From Methanomassiliicoccales archaeon (GTDB taxonomy: Archaea; Thermoplasmatota; Thermoplasmata; Methanomassiliicoccales; UBA472), in assembly GCA_013415865.1 (NCBI GenBank), contig CP058896.1:636921-700920 (forward strand): a stretch of 64,000 bases of DNA. Direction: 5' to 3'. Positions 53,470 through 62,765 of this stretch are shown in pieces (positions within the stretch are counted from its first letter, which is position 1; each line of letters opens with the position of its first letter). The notes under the pieces are model-generated. The model saw nothing but the letters and a program-made list of their open reading frames with translations. It did no database searches and had not been told where the DNA came from. The position numbers were made by a program, and so were the translations under genes.

Positions 53470-54957
53470 ATGAAGGTCAAGATAACGGACCTGGTGCTCC
53501 GCGATGGGCATCAATCGCTCCTTTCGACCAGGATGAGGACCGAGGACATGCTGCCGATCGCGCCCCTCATGGACGAGGTCGGATATTGGTCAGTTGAGAT
53601 GTGGGGGGGAGCGACCTTCGACACCGCCCTGAGGTTCCTGAAAGAGGACCCCTGGGAGCGGATCACCTTGCTGAAGAAGGAGATGCCGAACACACCCTTC
53701 CAGATGCTCCTGAGGGGTCAGAACATCGTCGGTTACAGGCATTACTCCGATGACATCGTCGAGAAGTTCGTGGAGAGGGCCTCGGCCCGGGGCATCGATA
53801 TCTTCAGGATATTCGACGCGCTCAACGACCCGCGCAACATGCAGACGGCCATGAGGACCGTTAAGAAATGCGGGGGTGTCGTGGAGGCGGCCCTTTCCTA
53901 CACCATCTCCCCAGTGCATGACATCCCTGCTTTCGTGAGGGTGGCCAAGAGGCTGCAGGAGATGGGGGCGGACACGTTGTGCATCAAGGACATGGCCGGC
54001 CTCATCTCCCCCATGGACGCTTACGAGCTGGTCAAGCAGCTGAGGGAGGAGACCGCCCTACCGGTGCACTTCCATTCGCATATGACCTCGGGGATGGCCC
54101 TCCCCGCGACGCTGAAGGCGATCGAGGCGGGGGCGGAGATCGTCGACACGGTCATCTCCTCATTGAGCATGGGCACGTCCCATTCCCCGACCGAGACGGT
54201 CGTGGCGATGCTGAAGGGCACAGAGTATGACACTGGCCTCGACCTGAGGAAGCTGGCAGAGATATCCGCCTACTTCAAGAAGGTCAGGAAGAAGTATAAG
54301 GCCTTCGAGGGGGAGGCGATCACCATCGACACTGACGTCCTGATCTACCAGATCCCTGGGGGCATGATGTCGAACTTCGCCACGCAGCTGCGGGAGGCGA
54401 AGAAGGAGGACAAGCTGCAGGAGGTGCTGGAGGAGGTCCCGCGGGTCAAGGCGGACCTGGGCCATGTCCCGCTGGTCACCCCGACCTCCCAGATAGTCGG
54501 AACCCAGGCGGTCCTCAATGTCATAGCCGGTGAGAGGTACAAGATGGTCACCAAGGAGACCAAGGACGTCGTAAGGGGGCTTTATGGCAAGACTCCCGCG
54601 GAGATAAGGCCCGAGATACGCAGGAAGATCATAGGCGACGAGCAGCCCATCACGGTACGTCCGGCGGACCTCCTGGAGCCCGAGTTCGAGAAGCTGAAGA
54701 AAGAGATATCCCAGTACGCGCGCTCGGACGAGGACGTGCTCTCATACGCGCTGTTCCCACAGGTAGCGATCGAGTTCTTCAAGGAGAGGGAGATGAACGA
54801 GAAGGGGCTCAACCTGAAGGACCTTGCTGCCGTGGCCGCGCTCTACATGCGCTCTACCGAGAAGAAGATCGAGCCGAAGGCGCAGGGCAGGGACGTCGAC
54901 CTCTGGGTCTGGGCGGCCAGGCGTGAGGCCATCAACGGCGGGGGGTGGAACCTATGA
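53470..54957 (+). CDS. 5S-type pyruvate/oxaloacetate carboxyltransferase subunit (PycB/OadA-like, no carrier domain)
   Basis: A 495-aa metal-dependent TIM-barrel carboxyltransferase acting on pyruvate/oxaloacetate. Motifs: VLRDGHQSLLSTRMRTEDML, WGGATFDTALRFLKEDPWER, MLLRGQNIVGYRHYSDDIVE, FRIFDALNDPRNM, TLCIKDMAGLISPMDA and the metal-binding HFHSHMTSG. The conserved C-terminal domain is present (QVAIEFFKEREMN), but the fused biotin domain of OadA/PycB is missing; the carrier is the separate gene that overlaps its stop (ATGA). A free 5S subunit, 12S subunit and carrier is the gene layout of methylmalonyl-CoA:pyruvate transcarboxylase. Confidence 0.9.
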   Translation: MKVKITDLVLRDGHQSLLSTRMRTEDMLPIAPLMDEVGYWSVEMWGGATFDTALRFLKEDPWERITLLKKEMPNTPFQMLLRGQNIVGYRHYSDDIVEKFVERASARGIDIFRIFDALNDPRNMQTAMRTVKKCGGVVEAALSYTISPVHDIPAFVRVAKRLQEMGADTLCIKDMAGLISPMDAYELVKQLREETALPVHFHSHMTSGMALPATLKAIEAGAEIVDTVISSLSMGTSHSPTETVVAMLKGTEYDTGLDLRKLAEISAYFKKVRKKYKAFEGEAITIDTDVLIYQIPGGMMSNFATQLREAKKEDKLQEVLEEVPRVKADLGHVPLVTPTSQIVGTQAVLNVIAGERYKMVTKETKDVVRGLYGKTPAEIRPEIRRKIIGDEQPITVRPADLLEPEFEKLKKEISQYARSDEDVLSYALFPQVAIEFFKEREMNEKGLNLKDLAAVAALYMRSTEKKIEPKAQGRDVDLWVWAARREAINGGGWNL

Positions 54958-55451
54958 AATTGAAGATCACGGCCAACGGGCACCCGCATGATGTCGTTGT
55001 GGACAAGGCCACCGGAGAGTACAAGGTCACGATCGATGGCCAGATCTATAAATGCGTGTTCAAGGACAACGGCCTTTACATCAACGGCGAGCTGTTCCCC
55101 ATAGAGGTGGAAGGGCAGCTTGACGAAGGGGCCACGGTCTCATCCTCAGGCCGGAAGATGCTCGTAAAGGTCGAGCAGGTGCGGGAGATCGAGCAGGTCG
55201 TGCTGGAGGCCGTCGACAATGGCAACAATGGTGGCGGGGCGAAGGTCGTCGAGGCGCCGATGCCGGGCAAGGTCATCACCATCAAGGTAAAGGCAGGTGA
55301 CGAGGTCAGGCCTAACCAGGTGGTCGTCATCCTGGAGGCGATGAAGATGGAGAACGAGATCATGTCCGAGGGTTCGGGCAAGGTCAAGGAGATAAAGGTC
55401 CGGCCTGGCGAGATGGTCGAGGGCGGTCAGGCATTGGTCGTGCTGGAATGA
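54954..55451 (+). CDS. Biotin carboxyl carrier protein
   Basis: A 165-aa carrier protein with the biotinylation motif EAMKMENE (Lys131) inside a C-terminal biotinyl domain, APMPGKVITIKVKAGDEVRP to GEMVEGGQALVVLE. The N-terminal 80 residues (LKITANGHPHDVVVDKATGE) are a beta-rich domain that probably docks to the carboxyltransferase subunits. ATG 54954 overlaps the 5S-type stop by 4 bp, which fixes this start over the upstream in-frame codon at 54945. It is the mobile arm that carries CO2 between the 12S and 5S active sites. Confidence 0.92.
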   Translation: MKLKITANGHPHDVVVDKATGEYKVTIDGQIYKCVFKDNGLYINGELFPIEVEGQLDEGATVSSSGRKMLVKVEQVREIEQVVLEAVDNGNNGGGAKVVEAPMPGKVITIKVKAGDEVRPNQVVVILEAMKMENEIMSEGSGKVKEIKVRPGEMVEGGQALVVLE

Positions 55452-55580
55452 ATGGGCGGCCTTGAGGACATACCTTATCTGACATTGCGGTAGCCCAATT
55501 GGGATGGGGGCATCGGTCGCCTTGATGGAGGAACATGTCGGGGCCATTCTTCCTATCCGACCGTGTGCCGATGGCATGAC

Positions 55581-56858
55581 CTAGAAATCTATGCTCGCCG
55601 CCTTGATCGCCACAGGTTCTGCCTTCTCCTTCGCCGCGTGCACGGCGGCGCACATCATGCCGCGGTTCAACTGAGAGTCCGCGAAGGACATCACCTGCTC
55701 TTCCGAGACGGCCTCGATCCGCGAGACCATCTCATCCACCGTACGGACCTTTCCGGTCATCATGAAGGAATAGATCATCGTCCTCATGTCGTCCCTCGGC
55801 TGCCCATAGACCCTATAGAGAGCGCCCTTGATGACCCTTTTCGCCCTTTCCATCTCCCCAGGCCTGATCCCTTCCTCCTTGAACCTTTTCAGCTCCTGGG
55901 CAAAGAGGTCCAGGACCCGTTCTGCCCTCTCACTGGTGGTGGAGAAGTACGTGTCTATCGTGCCCACGTCCTTATAGGGGATGGGCGTGGTGGTGATGCT
56001 GTACACGAGCCCTTCCTCCTCCCTTATCTTGTGGTTGAGCCGAGAGCTCGACCCTCCATTGAGTATGGTGCACATGACATCGGCGACCGGCGCAAGGTCG
56101 CTCCCCGCCTCGACGCCTGGGAGCCCTATACCCACATAGGTATGTTCTCCGTTCCGGGGGTAGATGTCAATGCTGGAACGGTGAGAGGGGGCCGTCCTCT
56201 CTTTTCTGTGCCCGTTGTCTGTCTTATGGTCCAACGCCCTTGAGGCCCAGTCCAATACCTCCTCGGCATTGACGTTGCCTGCGGCCACGACCGCCAGGTG
56301 CGGCGGGCAATAGTGCTTCGAATGATACTCTAACAACTGCTCCCTCTCGAATGATTCGACCGTCTCCTCCCGCCCCAATATCGGCCTCGCCAAGGGGTGG
56401 TCCCCGAAATGGGTCTGCATCAGGAGCCTTCGGATGTACATGTCAGGGTCGTTGATCATGTTGTTGAGCTCCTGCTTGATCACGCCCTTCTCAAGGGCGA
56501 TGTGCTCCGGTGCCATGGTCGAATGGTTGAAGATGTCCTCCAAGAGCATCATCCCTACCGGGGTCGTCTCGTCCATGGTCAAAGAATAGAACGCCGTCAG
56601 CTCGTGCATCGTGAACGCGTTGAGATACCCCCCGGCATCCTCAATGGTCTCGTTGACCTCCTTGTAGCTCCTGTTGCTAGTGCCTCGGAACATCATATGC
56701 TCTAAGAAATGCGAAATGCCACTGTTCTCCAGAGACTCATCCCTTGAGCCCACCCCGACACAGATGGCCGTGGCGACAGACCTGGTGTGCGGTAATGTCT
56801 CGACTATGACAGGGATCCCGCCTGGGGTCCTTGATATAATGATCTTTTGGTCCTTCAC
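55581..56858 (-). CDS. M16 family zinc metallopeptidase
   Basis: A 425-aa pitrilysin-type peptidase with the inverted zinc motif HFLEHMMFRG (HxxEH) and the third ligand Glu about 75 residues on, in HIALEKGVIKQELNNM. Also visible are RSVATAICVGVGSRDE and, in the second half, GLPGVEAGSDLAPVADVMCT and the RxxY-type segment GLVYSITTTPIPY. I prefer GTG 56858 (MKDQKIIISRTPGGIPVIVE) because it begins at the family start and lies about 27 bp after TTAAATAAG. ATGs at 56891, 56930 and 56957 add residues unlike M16. It is divergent from acsB. Confidence 0.85.
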   Translation of the reverse strand: MKDQKIIISRTPGGIPVIVETLPHTRSVATAICVGVGSRDESLENSGISHFLEHMMFRGTSNRSYKEVNETIEDAGGYLNAFTMHELTAFYSLTMDETTPVGMMLLEDIFNHSTMAPEHIALEKGVIKQELNNMINDPDMYIRRLLMQTHFGDHPLARPILGREETVESFEREQLLEYHSKHYCPPHLAVVAAGNVNAEEVLDWASRALDHKTDNGHRKERTAPSHRSSIDIYPRNGEHTYVGIGLPGVEAGSDLAPVADVMCTILNGGSSSRLNHKIREEEGLVYSITTTPIPYKDVGTIDTYFSTTSERAERVLDLFAQELKRFKEEGIRPGEMERAKRVIKGALYRVYGQPRDDMRTMIYSFMMTGKVRTVDEMVSRIEAVSEEQVMSFADSQLNRGMMCAAVHAAKEKAEPVAIKAASIDF

Positions 56859-57046
56859 GTTGTAGTGATTCAAACAAAGCTTATTTAACATCCGTGCAAA
56901 GGTCCGGTCCCCATAGGACGCCCCGGTCATGGAGAAGGGGGCCCGACCCTGGTCCAAATGGCCGGCCCCGCTCTTTTGATATGCAGGATTTAAATGGTCG
57001 AAGGGTTTTCAGAATGTCCGTTACCTTATAGAAGGACCGGAAGAAG

Positions 57047-59233
57047 ATGAGCGGACAGGCAGACCTTTCCTTAAAGGGAGAAAACAGTGCCAGGGAGACG
57101 ATATCGAACCAGACCGTCATTCGCATGGCTGTGCAAGGGGCAAAGACCGCCCTGGACCTGGCCAGGTCGGCCATGGAAAAGGCCGTTCAGCGATATGGAA
57201 AGGACATGCCCGTCGAATACCCTGAGACGGCCTATGAGCTTCCGACGATATACGCATGGGACGGGGCCGAGGTCCATGTGCTGTCCGACCTTGAGCCAGT
57301 GCTTGACAGGGCAGCCTCAGGGCTGACCGATGAGATCACATTGGAGAACGGGATGGCCGCGGGAGAGGCATTGATGGTCTCGGCCGAGATCGTGGAGGCG
57401 CTAAGATATCTGGACGGGGCGAGACCCTATGAAGGCACGGACCTCTGTGGTTTCATACCGGACAGGGTCCTTAGAGAACTGGGCGTCTCCCTCGTCGACG
57501 ACACCATCCCCGGCATCGCCGTCCTGTTAGGAAAGGCCTCGGACCTGGAAGGGCTTTCAAAGATGGTCAGGGACCTCCAGGGGAAGGGCATGCTTATCAT
57601 CGCCGCCAACGAGGTCATCCCTCAGCTCAGGTCCCTTGGGATAAGGACCGGGCTGGACCGAATGCTCTATCCGGTCGGCAGCGGGACGCAGGTGGTGCAC
57701 GCCCTGAACTTCGCTGTAAGGGCCGCCTTGTCGTTCGGTGGGGTGCAAAGGGGGGACAGGGACCGCCTCCAGGGATATCTGGCCAAGCGTGTCAAGGCGT
57801 TTGTCCTGGCCTTCGGCGAGATCGATGATATGACCGCGGCGGCCGCGTTCGCATCGCTGCTTCACGGGATACCGGTCATCACCGACCAGAACGTGGAAGG
57901 AGTTCCAGATAGATTGGTCCAACAACGTGACATGTCGAAGATGTTGCAGGTCGCACTTGAGATCAGGGACATCAAGGTCACGTCGTCGAAGGTCGACATA
58001 CCGGTCGCTTTCGGCCCCGCCTTCGAGGGCGAGACCGTAAGGAAGCCTGACACCTACATTGAGGCGGGAGGGGCGGCGAGGACTATGTCCTATGAGCTCC
58101 TGAGGTCGAGGCCGGAGGCCGAGGTGGAGGATGGAAGGGTCATCGTGATCGGTAAGGACCTTGATGAGTTCCAGGAAGGGAGCGTCACGCCCTTGGCGAT
58201 ACTCGTAGATGTCTATGGCAAGAGGATGCAGGAGGACTTTGAATCGGTGATGGAGAGGAGGATCCACCTCTACCTGAACTTCGCCGAGGGAGTATGGCAC
58301 ACTGGTCAACGAAACATGAACTGGATCAGGATAAGCAGGTCGGCGGTCGCCGCGGGGTTCCGACTGAGACATATAGGGAACATCTTGGTCACAAAGCTGA
58401 AGGAGGAGTTCGGGAACATCGTGAGCAGGGTCCAGGTCAGGATAATGACCGATGCGCAGGAGATCCGTGCCAACCTTGCGGAGGCGGTCGAGGCCTATGC
58501 CAGGAGGGACCAGAGATTGGAAGACCTTACCGATGATGCGGTAGACACCTTCTATTCCTGCCTTATGTGCCAGTCGTTCGCCCCGGACCATGTCTGCATA
58601 ATCACGCCTGAAAGGCTGGGACTATGTGGAGCGATCAACTGGCTCGATGCCAGGACGGGAAAGGAGATAGTTCCATCAGGGCCCAACCAGCCCATAGTGA
58701 AGGGTGAGTGCATCGACGCGGACAAGGGCCAGTGGCAGGGCGTCAATGATGCTGTGCGCGAGCTGACACATGGGAAGATCGAAAGGTTCAACGCCTATTC
58801 ACTGATGGAGGATCCGATGACCTCCTGCGGATGCTTCGAGTGCATTGTGGCCATGACTGCGGACATGCAGGGCGTGATTGTCGTGAACAGGGAGTATGGT
58901 GGAATGACCCCTGTCGGAATGAAGTTCTCCACGTTGGCAGGAAATATTGGTGGCGGGAAACAGACGCCAGGGTTCATCGGCGTCGGTAGAAAATATCTTA
59001 CGAGCAAGAAGTTCATATCGGCGGACGGCGGATTCCTGCGCATAGCCTGGATGCCCAAGGACCTGAAGGAGGCGTTAAGGAAAGAGCTCAACCACAGGGC
59101 CATGGAACTGGGCGAGAGCGATTTCGTCGAAAAGATAGCCGATGAGACGGTGACGACCGAGGCGGAGGGGCTCGTGGAGTGGATGGCCAAGGTGGACCAC
59201 CCTGCGCTGAGGATGCCCCCGTTGCTGTCATGA
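57047..59233 (+). CDS. acsB: Acetyl-CoA synthase, full-length bacterial-type (AcsB; CdhC homologue)
   Basis: A 728-aa acetyl-CoA synthase that joins CO, a corrinoid-bound methyl group and CoA into acetyl-CoA, the last step of the Wood-Ljungdahl pathway. The A-cluster ligands are C505, C508, C517 and C527 for the 4Fe-4S cluster and C594 and C596 (SCGCFEC) for the nickel site. Each is offset by just one residue from the known Moorella positions. Archaeal CdhC proteins are usually about 470 aa and lack the N-terminal CODH-contacting domain, whereas this protein has it (residues about 1-310), so it is of the bacterial form. It leads an operon with acsD and acsC. The CODH catalytic subunit is not in the window. 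Confidence 0.95.
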   Translation: MSGQADLSLKGENSARETISNQTVIRMAVQGAKTALDLARSAMEKAVQRYGKDMPVEYPETAYELPTIYAWDGAEVHVLSDLEPVLDRAASGLTDEITLENGMAAGEALMVSAEIVEALRYLDGARPYEGTDLCGFIPDRVLRELGVSLVDDTIPGIAVLLGKASDLEGLSKMVRDLQGKGMLIIAANEVIPQLRSLGIRTGLDRMLYPVGSGTQVVHALNFAVRAALSFGGVQRGDRDRLQGYLAKRVKAFVLAFGEIDDMTAAAAFASLLHGIPVITDQNVEGVPDRLVQQRDMSKMLQVALEIRDIKVTSSKVDIPVAFGPAFEGETVRKPDTYIEAGGAARTMSYELLRSRPEAEVEDGRVIVIGKDLDEFQEGSVTPLAILVDVYGKRMQEDFESVMERRIHLYLNFAEGVWHTGQRNMNWIRISRSAVAAGFRLRHIGNILVTKLKEEFGNIVSRVQVRIMTDAQEIRANLAEAVEAYARRDQRLEDLTDDAVDTFYSCLMCQSFAPDHVCIITPERLGLCGAINWLDARTGKEIVPSGPNQPIVKGECIDADKGQWQGVNDAVRELTHGKIERFNAYSLMEDPMTSCGCFECIVAMTADMQGVIVVNREYGGMTPVGMKFSTLAGNIGGGKQTPGFIGVGRKYLTSKKFISADGGFLRIAWMPKDLKEALRKELNHRAMELGESDFVEKIADETVTTEAEGLVEWMAKVDHPALRMPPLLS

Positions 59234-59254
59234 TCGTGATTTCAAGGTGAGCAG

Positions 59255-60211
59255 ATGGTCGAGGTTCCAATTCCAAAGGAGAAATGGTCGGGGAAGGTCG
59301 GCACGGTGTCATTGGGTTCAATGGTAGAGCTGGGAGGGTCGCGCAGGAAGGTCCTTATGGTGGGCGGGGAGACGTCCATGCCTTTCCTGTCCTATGAGGG
59401 TGCGGCGCCCAACAGGCCCCTTATCGCTGGCGAGGTCATGGACGACGCTTCGGACCTTCCAGAGCAGATAAGGAGGGAGCTCGGCAATGCGGTCAGCTCA
59501 CCTGGAGAGTGGGCCAGGGCATGGGTCGAGGATTTCGGGTCCGATCTTGTATGCCTGCGCCTCACATCCACCAACCCGGAGGAAAAGAATGCCTCTGCAG
59601 AGGATGCTGCCAGGACCGTGCTGGAGGTCCTAAGGGCGGTGGACGTCCCCCTCATCGTATATGGATGTGGACAGGAGGAGAAGGACGCCAAGGTCATGGA
59701 GGCCGTCAGCAACGCCGCCCCGAAGGAGAGGCTGTTGCTCGGACATGTCGAGGAAGGAGCGTACAAGTCGATCTCCGCCGCGGCCATGGCGAACGACCAT
59801 GCGGTGGTCGCGTTCTCCAACCTGGATATCAACCTGGCCAAGCAGATCACCATCCTCCTCACGGACTTCGGGGTGAAGAGGGAGAACATCATCATGGACC
59901 CGTTGATGGCACCTCTGGGGATGGGGCTTGAATATTCATACTCGGTCAACGAGAGGATAAGGTTGGCAGCGCTCTCCGGTGACAGCATGCTCCAGCAGCC
60001 CATGCTCTGCGATTGTACAGGGGCGTGGAAATGCCGGGAGGCGACCGATGATGTCCCGGATTGGGGACCGAAGGAGGCCAGAGGAAAATGGTGGGAGACC
60101 ATGACGGCCCTGGCGGCCCTGCTCTCCGGCGCTGATATACTGATAATGAGGAGCCCGGCGGCGGTGGCCGAGACCAGGAAGGCCATCGATGGCCTGAGGG
60201 GGGGTCGTTGA
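59255..60211 (+). CDS. acsD: Corrinoid iron-sulphur protein small subunit
   Basis: A 318-aa TIM-barrel subunit of the corrinoid iron-sulphur protein that carries the methyl group to acetyl-CoA synthase. Recognisable segments are VLMVGGETSMPFLSYEGAAP, AWVEDFGSDLVCLRLTSTNP, PLIVYGCGQEEKDAKVMEAV and IIMDPLMAPLGMGLEYSYSV. The length matches bacterial AcsD (about 320 aa) better than archaeal CdhD (about 430 aa), in line with the bacterial form of AcsB upstream. It lies 21 bp after acsB and 1 bp before acsC. Confidence 0.9.
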   Translation: MVEVPIPKEKWSGKVGTVSLGSMVELGGSRRKVLMVGGETSMPFLSYEGAAPNRPLIAGEVMDDASDLPEQIRRELGNAVSSPGEWARAWVEDFGSDLVCLRLTSTNPEEKNASAEDAARTVLEVLRAVDVPLIVYGCGQEEKDAKVMEAVSNAAPKERLLLGHVEEGAYKSISAAAMANDHAVVAFSNLDINLAKQITILLTDFGVKRENIIMDPLMAPLGMGLEYSYSVNERIRLAALSGDSMLQQPMLCDCTGAWKCREATDDVPDWGPKEARGKWWETMTALAALLSGADILIMRSPAAVAETRKAIDGLRGGR

Positions 60212-60212
60212 G

Positions 60213-61535
60213 ATGCCTACTGCCATCGAGATATTCAAGCACCTCCCTAAGAAGAACTGCGGCGAGTGCAGGAACCCCACCTGCCTGGCCTTCGCCATGC
60301 AATTGGCCAATGCAAAGGCGAAGCTGGAGGACTGCCCTTACATCTCAGAGGCCGGAAAGGCCGCATTGGCATCGTCCTCAGCACCGCCCATCAGATTGAT
60401 CAAGGTCGGCGTGGACCACCGGGTGATCGAGATAGGCGATGAGACCGAGCTGTACCGTCATGAGAAGCGCTTCTTCAATCCGACAAGATACTCGACGGAG
60501 GTCGATGACTCGATGACCGACGAGGCAATCGAGAGAGAGGTCCTGGCCTCCAACCGCATGCGGTTCGAGCGTGTAGGGCAGACCATGACGCTGGACCTAC
60601 TGACCGTCAGGTCCAAGGTTGGTGGCCAGAGGTTCGTCCAGGCCGTCGAGGTGGCCGCCTCGGGCACCGAGAGGCCGTTGGTGATAATGACAAGGTCCCC
60701 CTCTGACATGAGGTCGGCGGGGCTCAAGGTCAGGACAAGGCGCCCTTTGTTGCACTGCGCTGACGCCGAGAATTATAAAGAGATGGCGGCGGTGGCGAAG
60801 GAGCTGGGATGCCCGCTCGTCGTGTATGAGGACAAGGGGCTGAACGAGCTGGCCGACCTGGTCGCGAAGGTGAAGGCTGTCGGGATAGAGGATATCGTCC
60901 TGGACTTCGGCGCCAAGGACCTGAAGACCCTGCTCGAGAGATCTACCATAATCCGAAAATTGAGCGTGAGGAAGGTCTTCAGGGGATTGGGGTACCCTAT
61001 ATTCGTCTCCGCGCCCAGGGCGGAAAGGATGCAGTTCGGGGCCGTGGCGACCATGAAGTATGGAGGGATAGTGTCCTTCGACTCCCTTCCGCCAGAGGAG
61101 GCCTTCCCTCTGTTCGTATTGAGGCAGAACATCTACACGGACCCGCAGGTCCCTATCCAGGTGAAGGCCGACCTTTATCCTGTCAACGGGCCGGACGAGA
61201 CGTCGCCCATCCTCTTCACGACGAACTTCTCCCTGACCTACTTCACAGTGATGGCAGATATCGAGAAGAGCAAGGTCCCCGTCTGGCTCCAGGTCGTTGA
61301 TACAGAAGGGCTCTCGGTGCTGACGGCCTACGCAGCAGGCAAGTTGACCGCCGAGGCGGTCAACAGGGCGCTCGAACGGTCCAACGCAAGGACCAGGTCC
61401 AGATCGAACACGCTGATCATCCCCGGCATGGTCGCCAGGATGGCCGCAAAGCTCGGTGAGGTCACGGGGATGAAAGTTATCGTCGGACCAAAGGAGTCCT
61501 CGGGCGTGCCGAAGTTCCTGAAAGGGCTGCAGTGA
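60213..61535 (+). CDS. acsC: Corrinoid iron-sulphur protein large subunit
   Basis: A 440-aa subunit holding the corrinoid and a 4Fe-4S cluster. The N-terminal cluster motif is C16-x2-C19-x4-C24-x16-C41 (KKNCGECRNPTCLAF ... EDCPY). A TIM barrel follows (TMTLDLLTVRS, VYEDKGLNELADLVAKVKAV, IVLDFGAKDLKTLLERSTII), and then the C-terminal cobamide-binding domain (LQVVDTEGLSVLTAYAAGKL to VIVGPKESSGVPKFLKGL). ATG 60213 directly follows the acsD stop. It ends 1 bp before a convergent membrane-protein gene. Confidence 0.93.
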   Translation: MPTAIEIFKHLPKKNCGECRNPTCLAFAMQLANAKAKLEDCPYISEAGKAALASSSAPPIRLIKVGVDHRVIEIGDETELYRHEKRFFNPTRYSTEVDDSMTDEAIEREVLASNRMRFERVGQTMTLDLLTVRSKVGGQRFVQAVEVAASGTERPLVIMTRSPSDMRSAGLKVRTRRPLLHCADAENYKEMAAVAKELGCPLVVYEDKGLNELADLVAKVKAVGIEDIVLDFGAKDLKTLLERSTIIRKLSVRKVFRGLGYPIFVSAPRAERMQFGAVATMKYGGIVSFDSLPPEEAFPLFVLRQNIYTDPQVPIQVKADLYPVNGPDETSPILFTTNFSLTYFTVMADIEKSKVPVWLQVVDTEGLSVLTAYAAGKLTAEAVNRALERSNARTRSRSNTLIIPGMVARMAAKLGEVTGMKVIVGPKESSGVPKFLKGLQ

Positions 61536-61536
61536 T

Positions 61537-61971
61537 TCACCATCTTTTCCTTGTCACCAGGCGCCTGAGCTGATGCCTGAGCCACTGGTCCTTACCAGTG
61601 TACTCGATGAACATCGACACGAGGTTGAACTCTATCGCCAACAGGGCGAGCACGAGCAGGGCGCGGCCCATCATCTCATGATAGAAGAGCTCACCGATGA
61701 GTATCATGATCATGAAGATCACGTTGGCCGAACGGACCATGTACCTGACCTTAAAACCAGGCACGTTAAGCAGCTCTACCAGCCGGAGCGCGCCATATGT
61801 CAGGGTCAACATCGATGAGAGAAAGATGAGGAGGTACGTGTGCTCAGAGCGGTCCCCCACCCAGACCAGCACTATCGCTCTCCCCGTGACGAACATTATC
61901 ATCAGGACTATCCAGTTTCCGTGCCTGGAGTCCTTTGTAGGGAACAGCAGGCCCTTCCAATCGATGTGCAT
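61537..61971 (-). CDS. Small integral membrane protein, unknown function
   Basis: A 144-aa protein with about four hydrophobic segments (NWIVLMIMFVTGRAIVLVWV, YLLIFLSSMLTLTYGALRLV, SANVIFMIMILIGELFY, RALLVLALLAIEFNLVSMFI) and a basic C-terminal tail (RHQLRRLVTRKRW). I chose ATG 61971 (MHIDWKGLLFPTKDS). The frame extends to 62193 but overlaps the cooC gene with low-quality sequence. It follows cooC on the same strand by 46 bp. No family recognised. Confidence 0.55.
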   Translation of the reverse strand: MHIDWKGLLFPTKDSRHGNWIVLMIMFVTGRAIVLVWVGDRSEHTYLLIFLSSMLTLTYGALRLVELLNVPGFKVRYMVRSANVIFMIMILIGELFYHEMMGRALLVLALLAIEFNLVSMFIEYTGKDQWLRHQLRRLVTRKRW

Positions 61972-62017
61972 CCCGAGCGGATGAAGGACCGACGGATTAC
62001 TTAAAAATGACCGAGCA

Positions 62018-62764
62018 TCAACGGAGATTGTAGGCCAGTTCCCTGACCTTGTTCCTGAGAGGGTTCGACGATGGAACGAGGGAGAGCGGCTCCCCCATGG
62101 CGTTGAGCCTCGCGACCTCAGGGTCCTCAGGCAGCTGAACGACGTTGAAGGGTGGGCCGATCGATGACGCCAATGGAGCAGGGACGTGCTCATTCACCCT
62201 GTTCAGCAGGAGATATCTTCTCCCTACCTTGATATCCATCTCATCAGCCAGTGTGGAGATCCTCTTCGCTGTCTCGATGCCCGCTTTTGTCGGGTCCGAT
62301 ACCAGCATCAGGGCGTCCATCCTTTTCGTTGTCCTTCTTGACAGATGCTCCAGGCCCGCCTCGTTATCTATCACGACATAAGGATACGAGTCGATGGCCT
62401 CGTCGATGAATGTGCGCAATATGTTGTTGATGTAGCAATAACATCCTGGACCTTCTGGCCTTCCCATCGTGAGCAGGTCGAAGTCCCTTCCCTCGACCAT
62501 TGCGAGCTTCATCTGATATCTGACCATATCATGTTTGCTGGTCCCGGCAGGCATCTCTTCCGCCTTCTTCAAAAGGTCCTCCCGCAGATCGCCTATGGTC
62601 CTTCCGACCTTCACCCCCAACTTCTCACCGAGGTTCGAGTTCGGGTCGGCATCGATGGCGAGCACGACCGCCCTGGCCCGCTCTGCAAGTGCCATGACGA
62701 GCATCGATGCTATCGTCGTCTTTCCAACGCCGCCCTTGCCAGCGACCGCCACTATGAACGCCAT
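62018..62764 (-). CDS. cooC: CooC-type nickel-insertion ATPase
   Basis: A 248-aa MinD-fold ATPase that matures nickel enzymes such as CO dehydrogenase or acetyl-CoA synthase. It has the deviant Walker A GKGGVGKTT, DADPNSNLGEKLG, and the metal-binding CxC in RPEGPGCYCYINN, followed by VVIDNEAGLEHLSRR and LMLVSDPTKAG. ATG 62764 is preferred over GTG 62773 because GGTGAG sits at the right distance upstream. It starts 2 bp beyond the stop of the MetE-like gene. Its location beside acsB, acsD and acsC fits a maturation role. Confidence 0.9.
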   Translation of the reverse strand: MAFIVAVAGKGGVGKTTIASMLVMALAERARAVVLAIDADPNSNLGEKLGVKVGRTIGDLREDLLKKAEEMPAGTSKHDMVRYQMKLAMVEGRDFDLLTMGRPEGPGCYCYINNILRTFIDEAIDSYPYVVIDNEAGLEHLSRRTTKRMDALMLVSDPTKAGIETAKRISTLADEMDIKVGRRYLLLNRVNEHVPAPLASSIGPPFNVVQLPEDPEVARLNAMGEPLSLVPSSNPLRNKVRELAYNLR

Positions 62765-62765
62765 G

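Noticed and set aside
51958..53514. Long antisense open frame (about 518 codons) opposite the 12S-type carboxyltransferase
   Set aside because: It is a shadow of a GC-rich gene with strong codon bias; the product has no family character and the sense strand is unmistakable.
53470..55451. Sodium-pumping oxaloacetate decarboxylase
   Set aside because: The membrane beta subunit and gamma subunit are absent from the neighbourhood, and a 12S-type subunit is present in the operon.
57557..58591. Minus-strand open frame inside acsB
   Set aside because: It is antisense to an enzyme whose catalytic residues are all in place, and has no motifs of its own.
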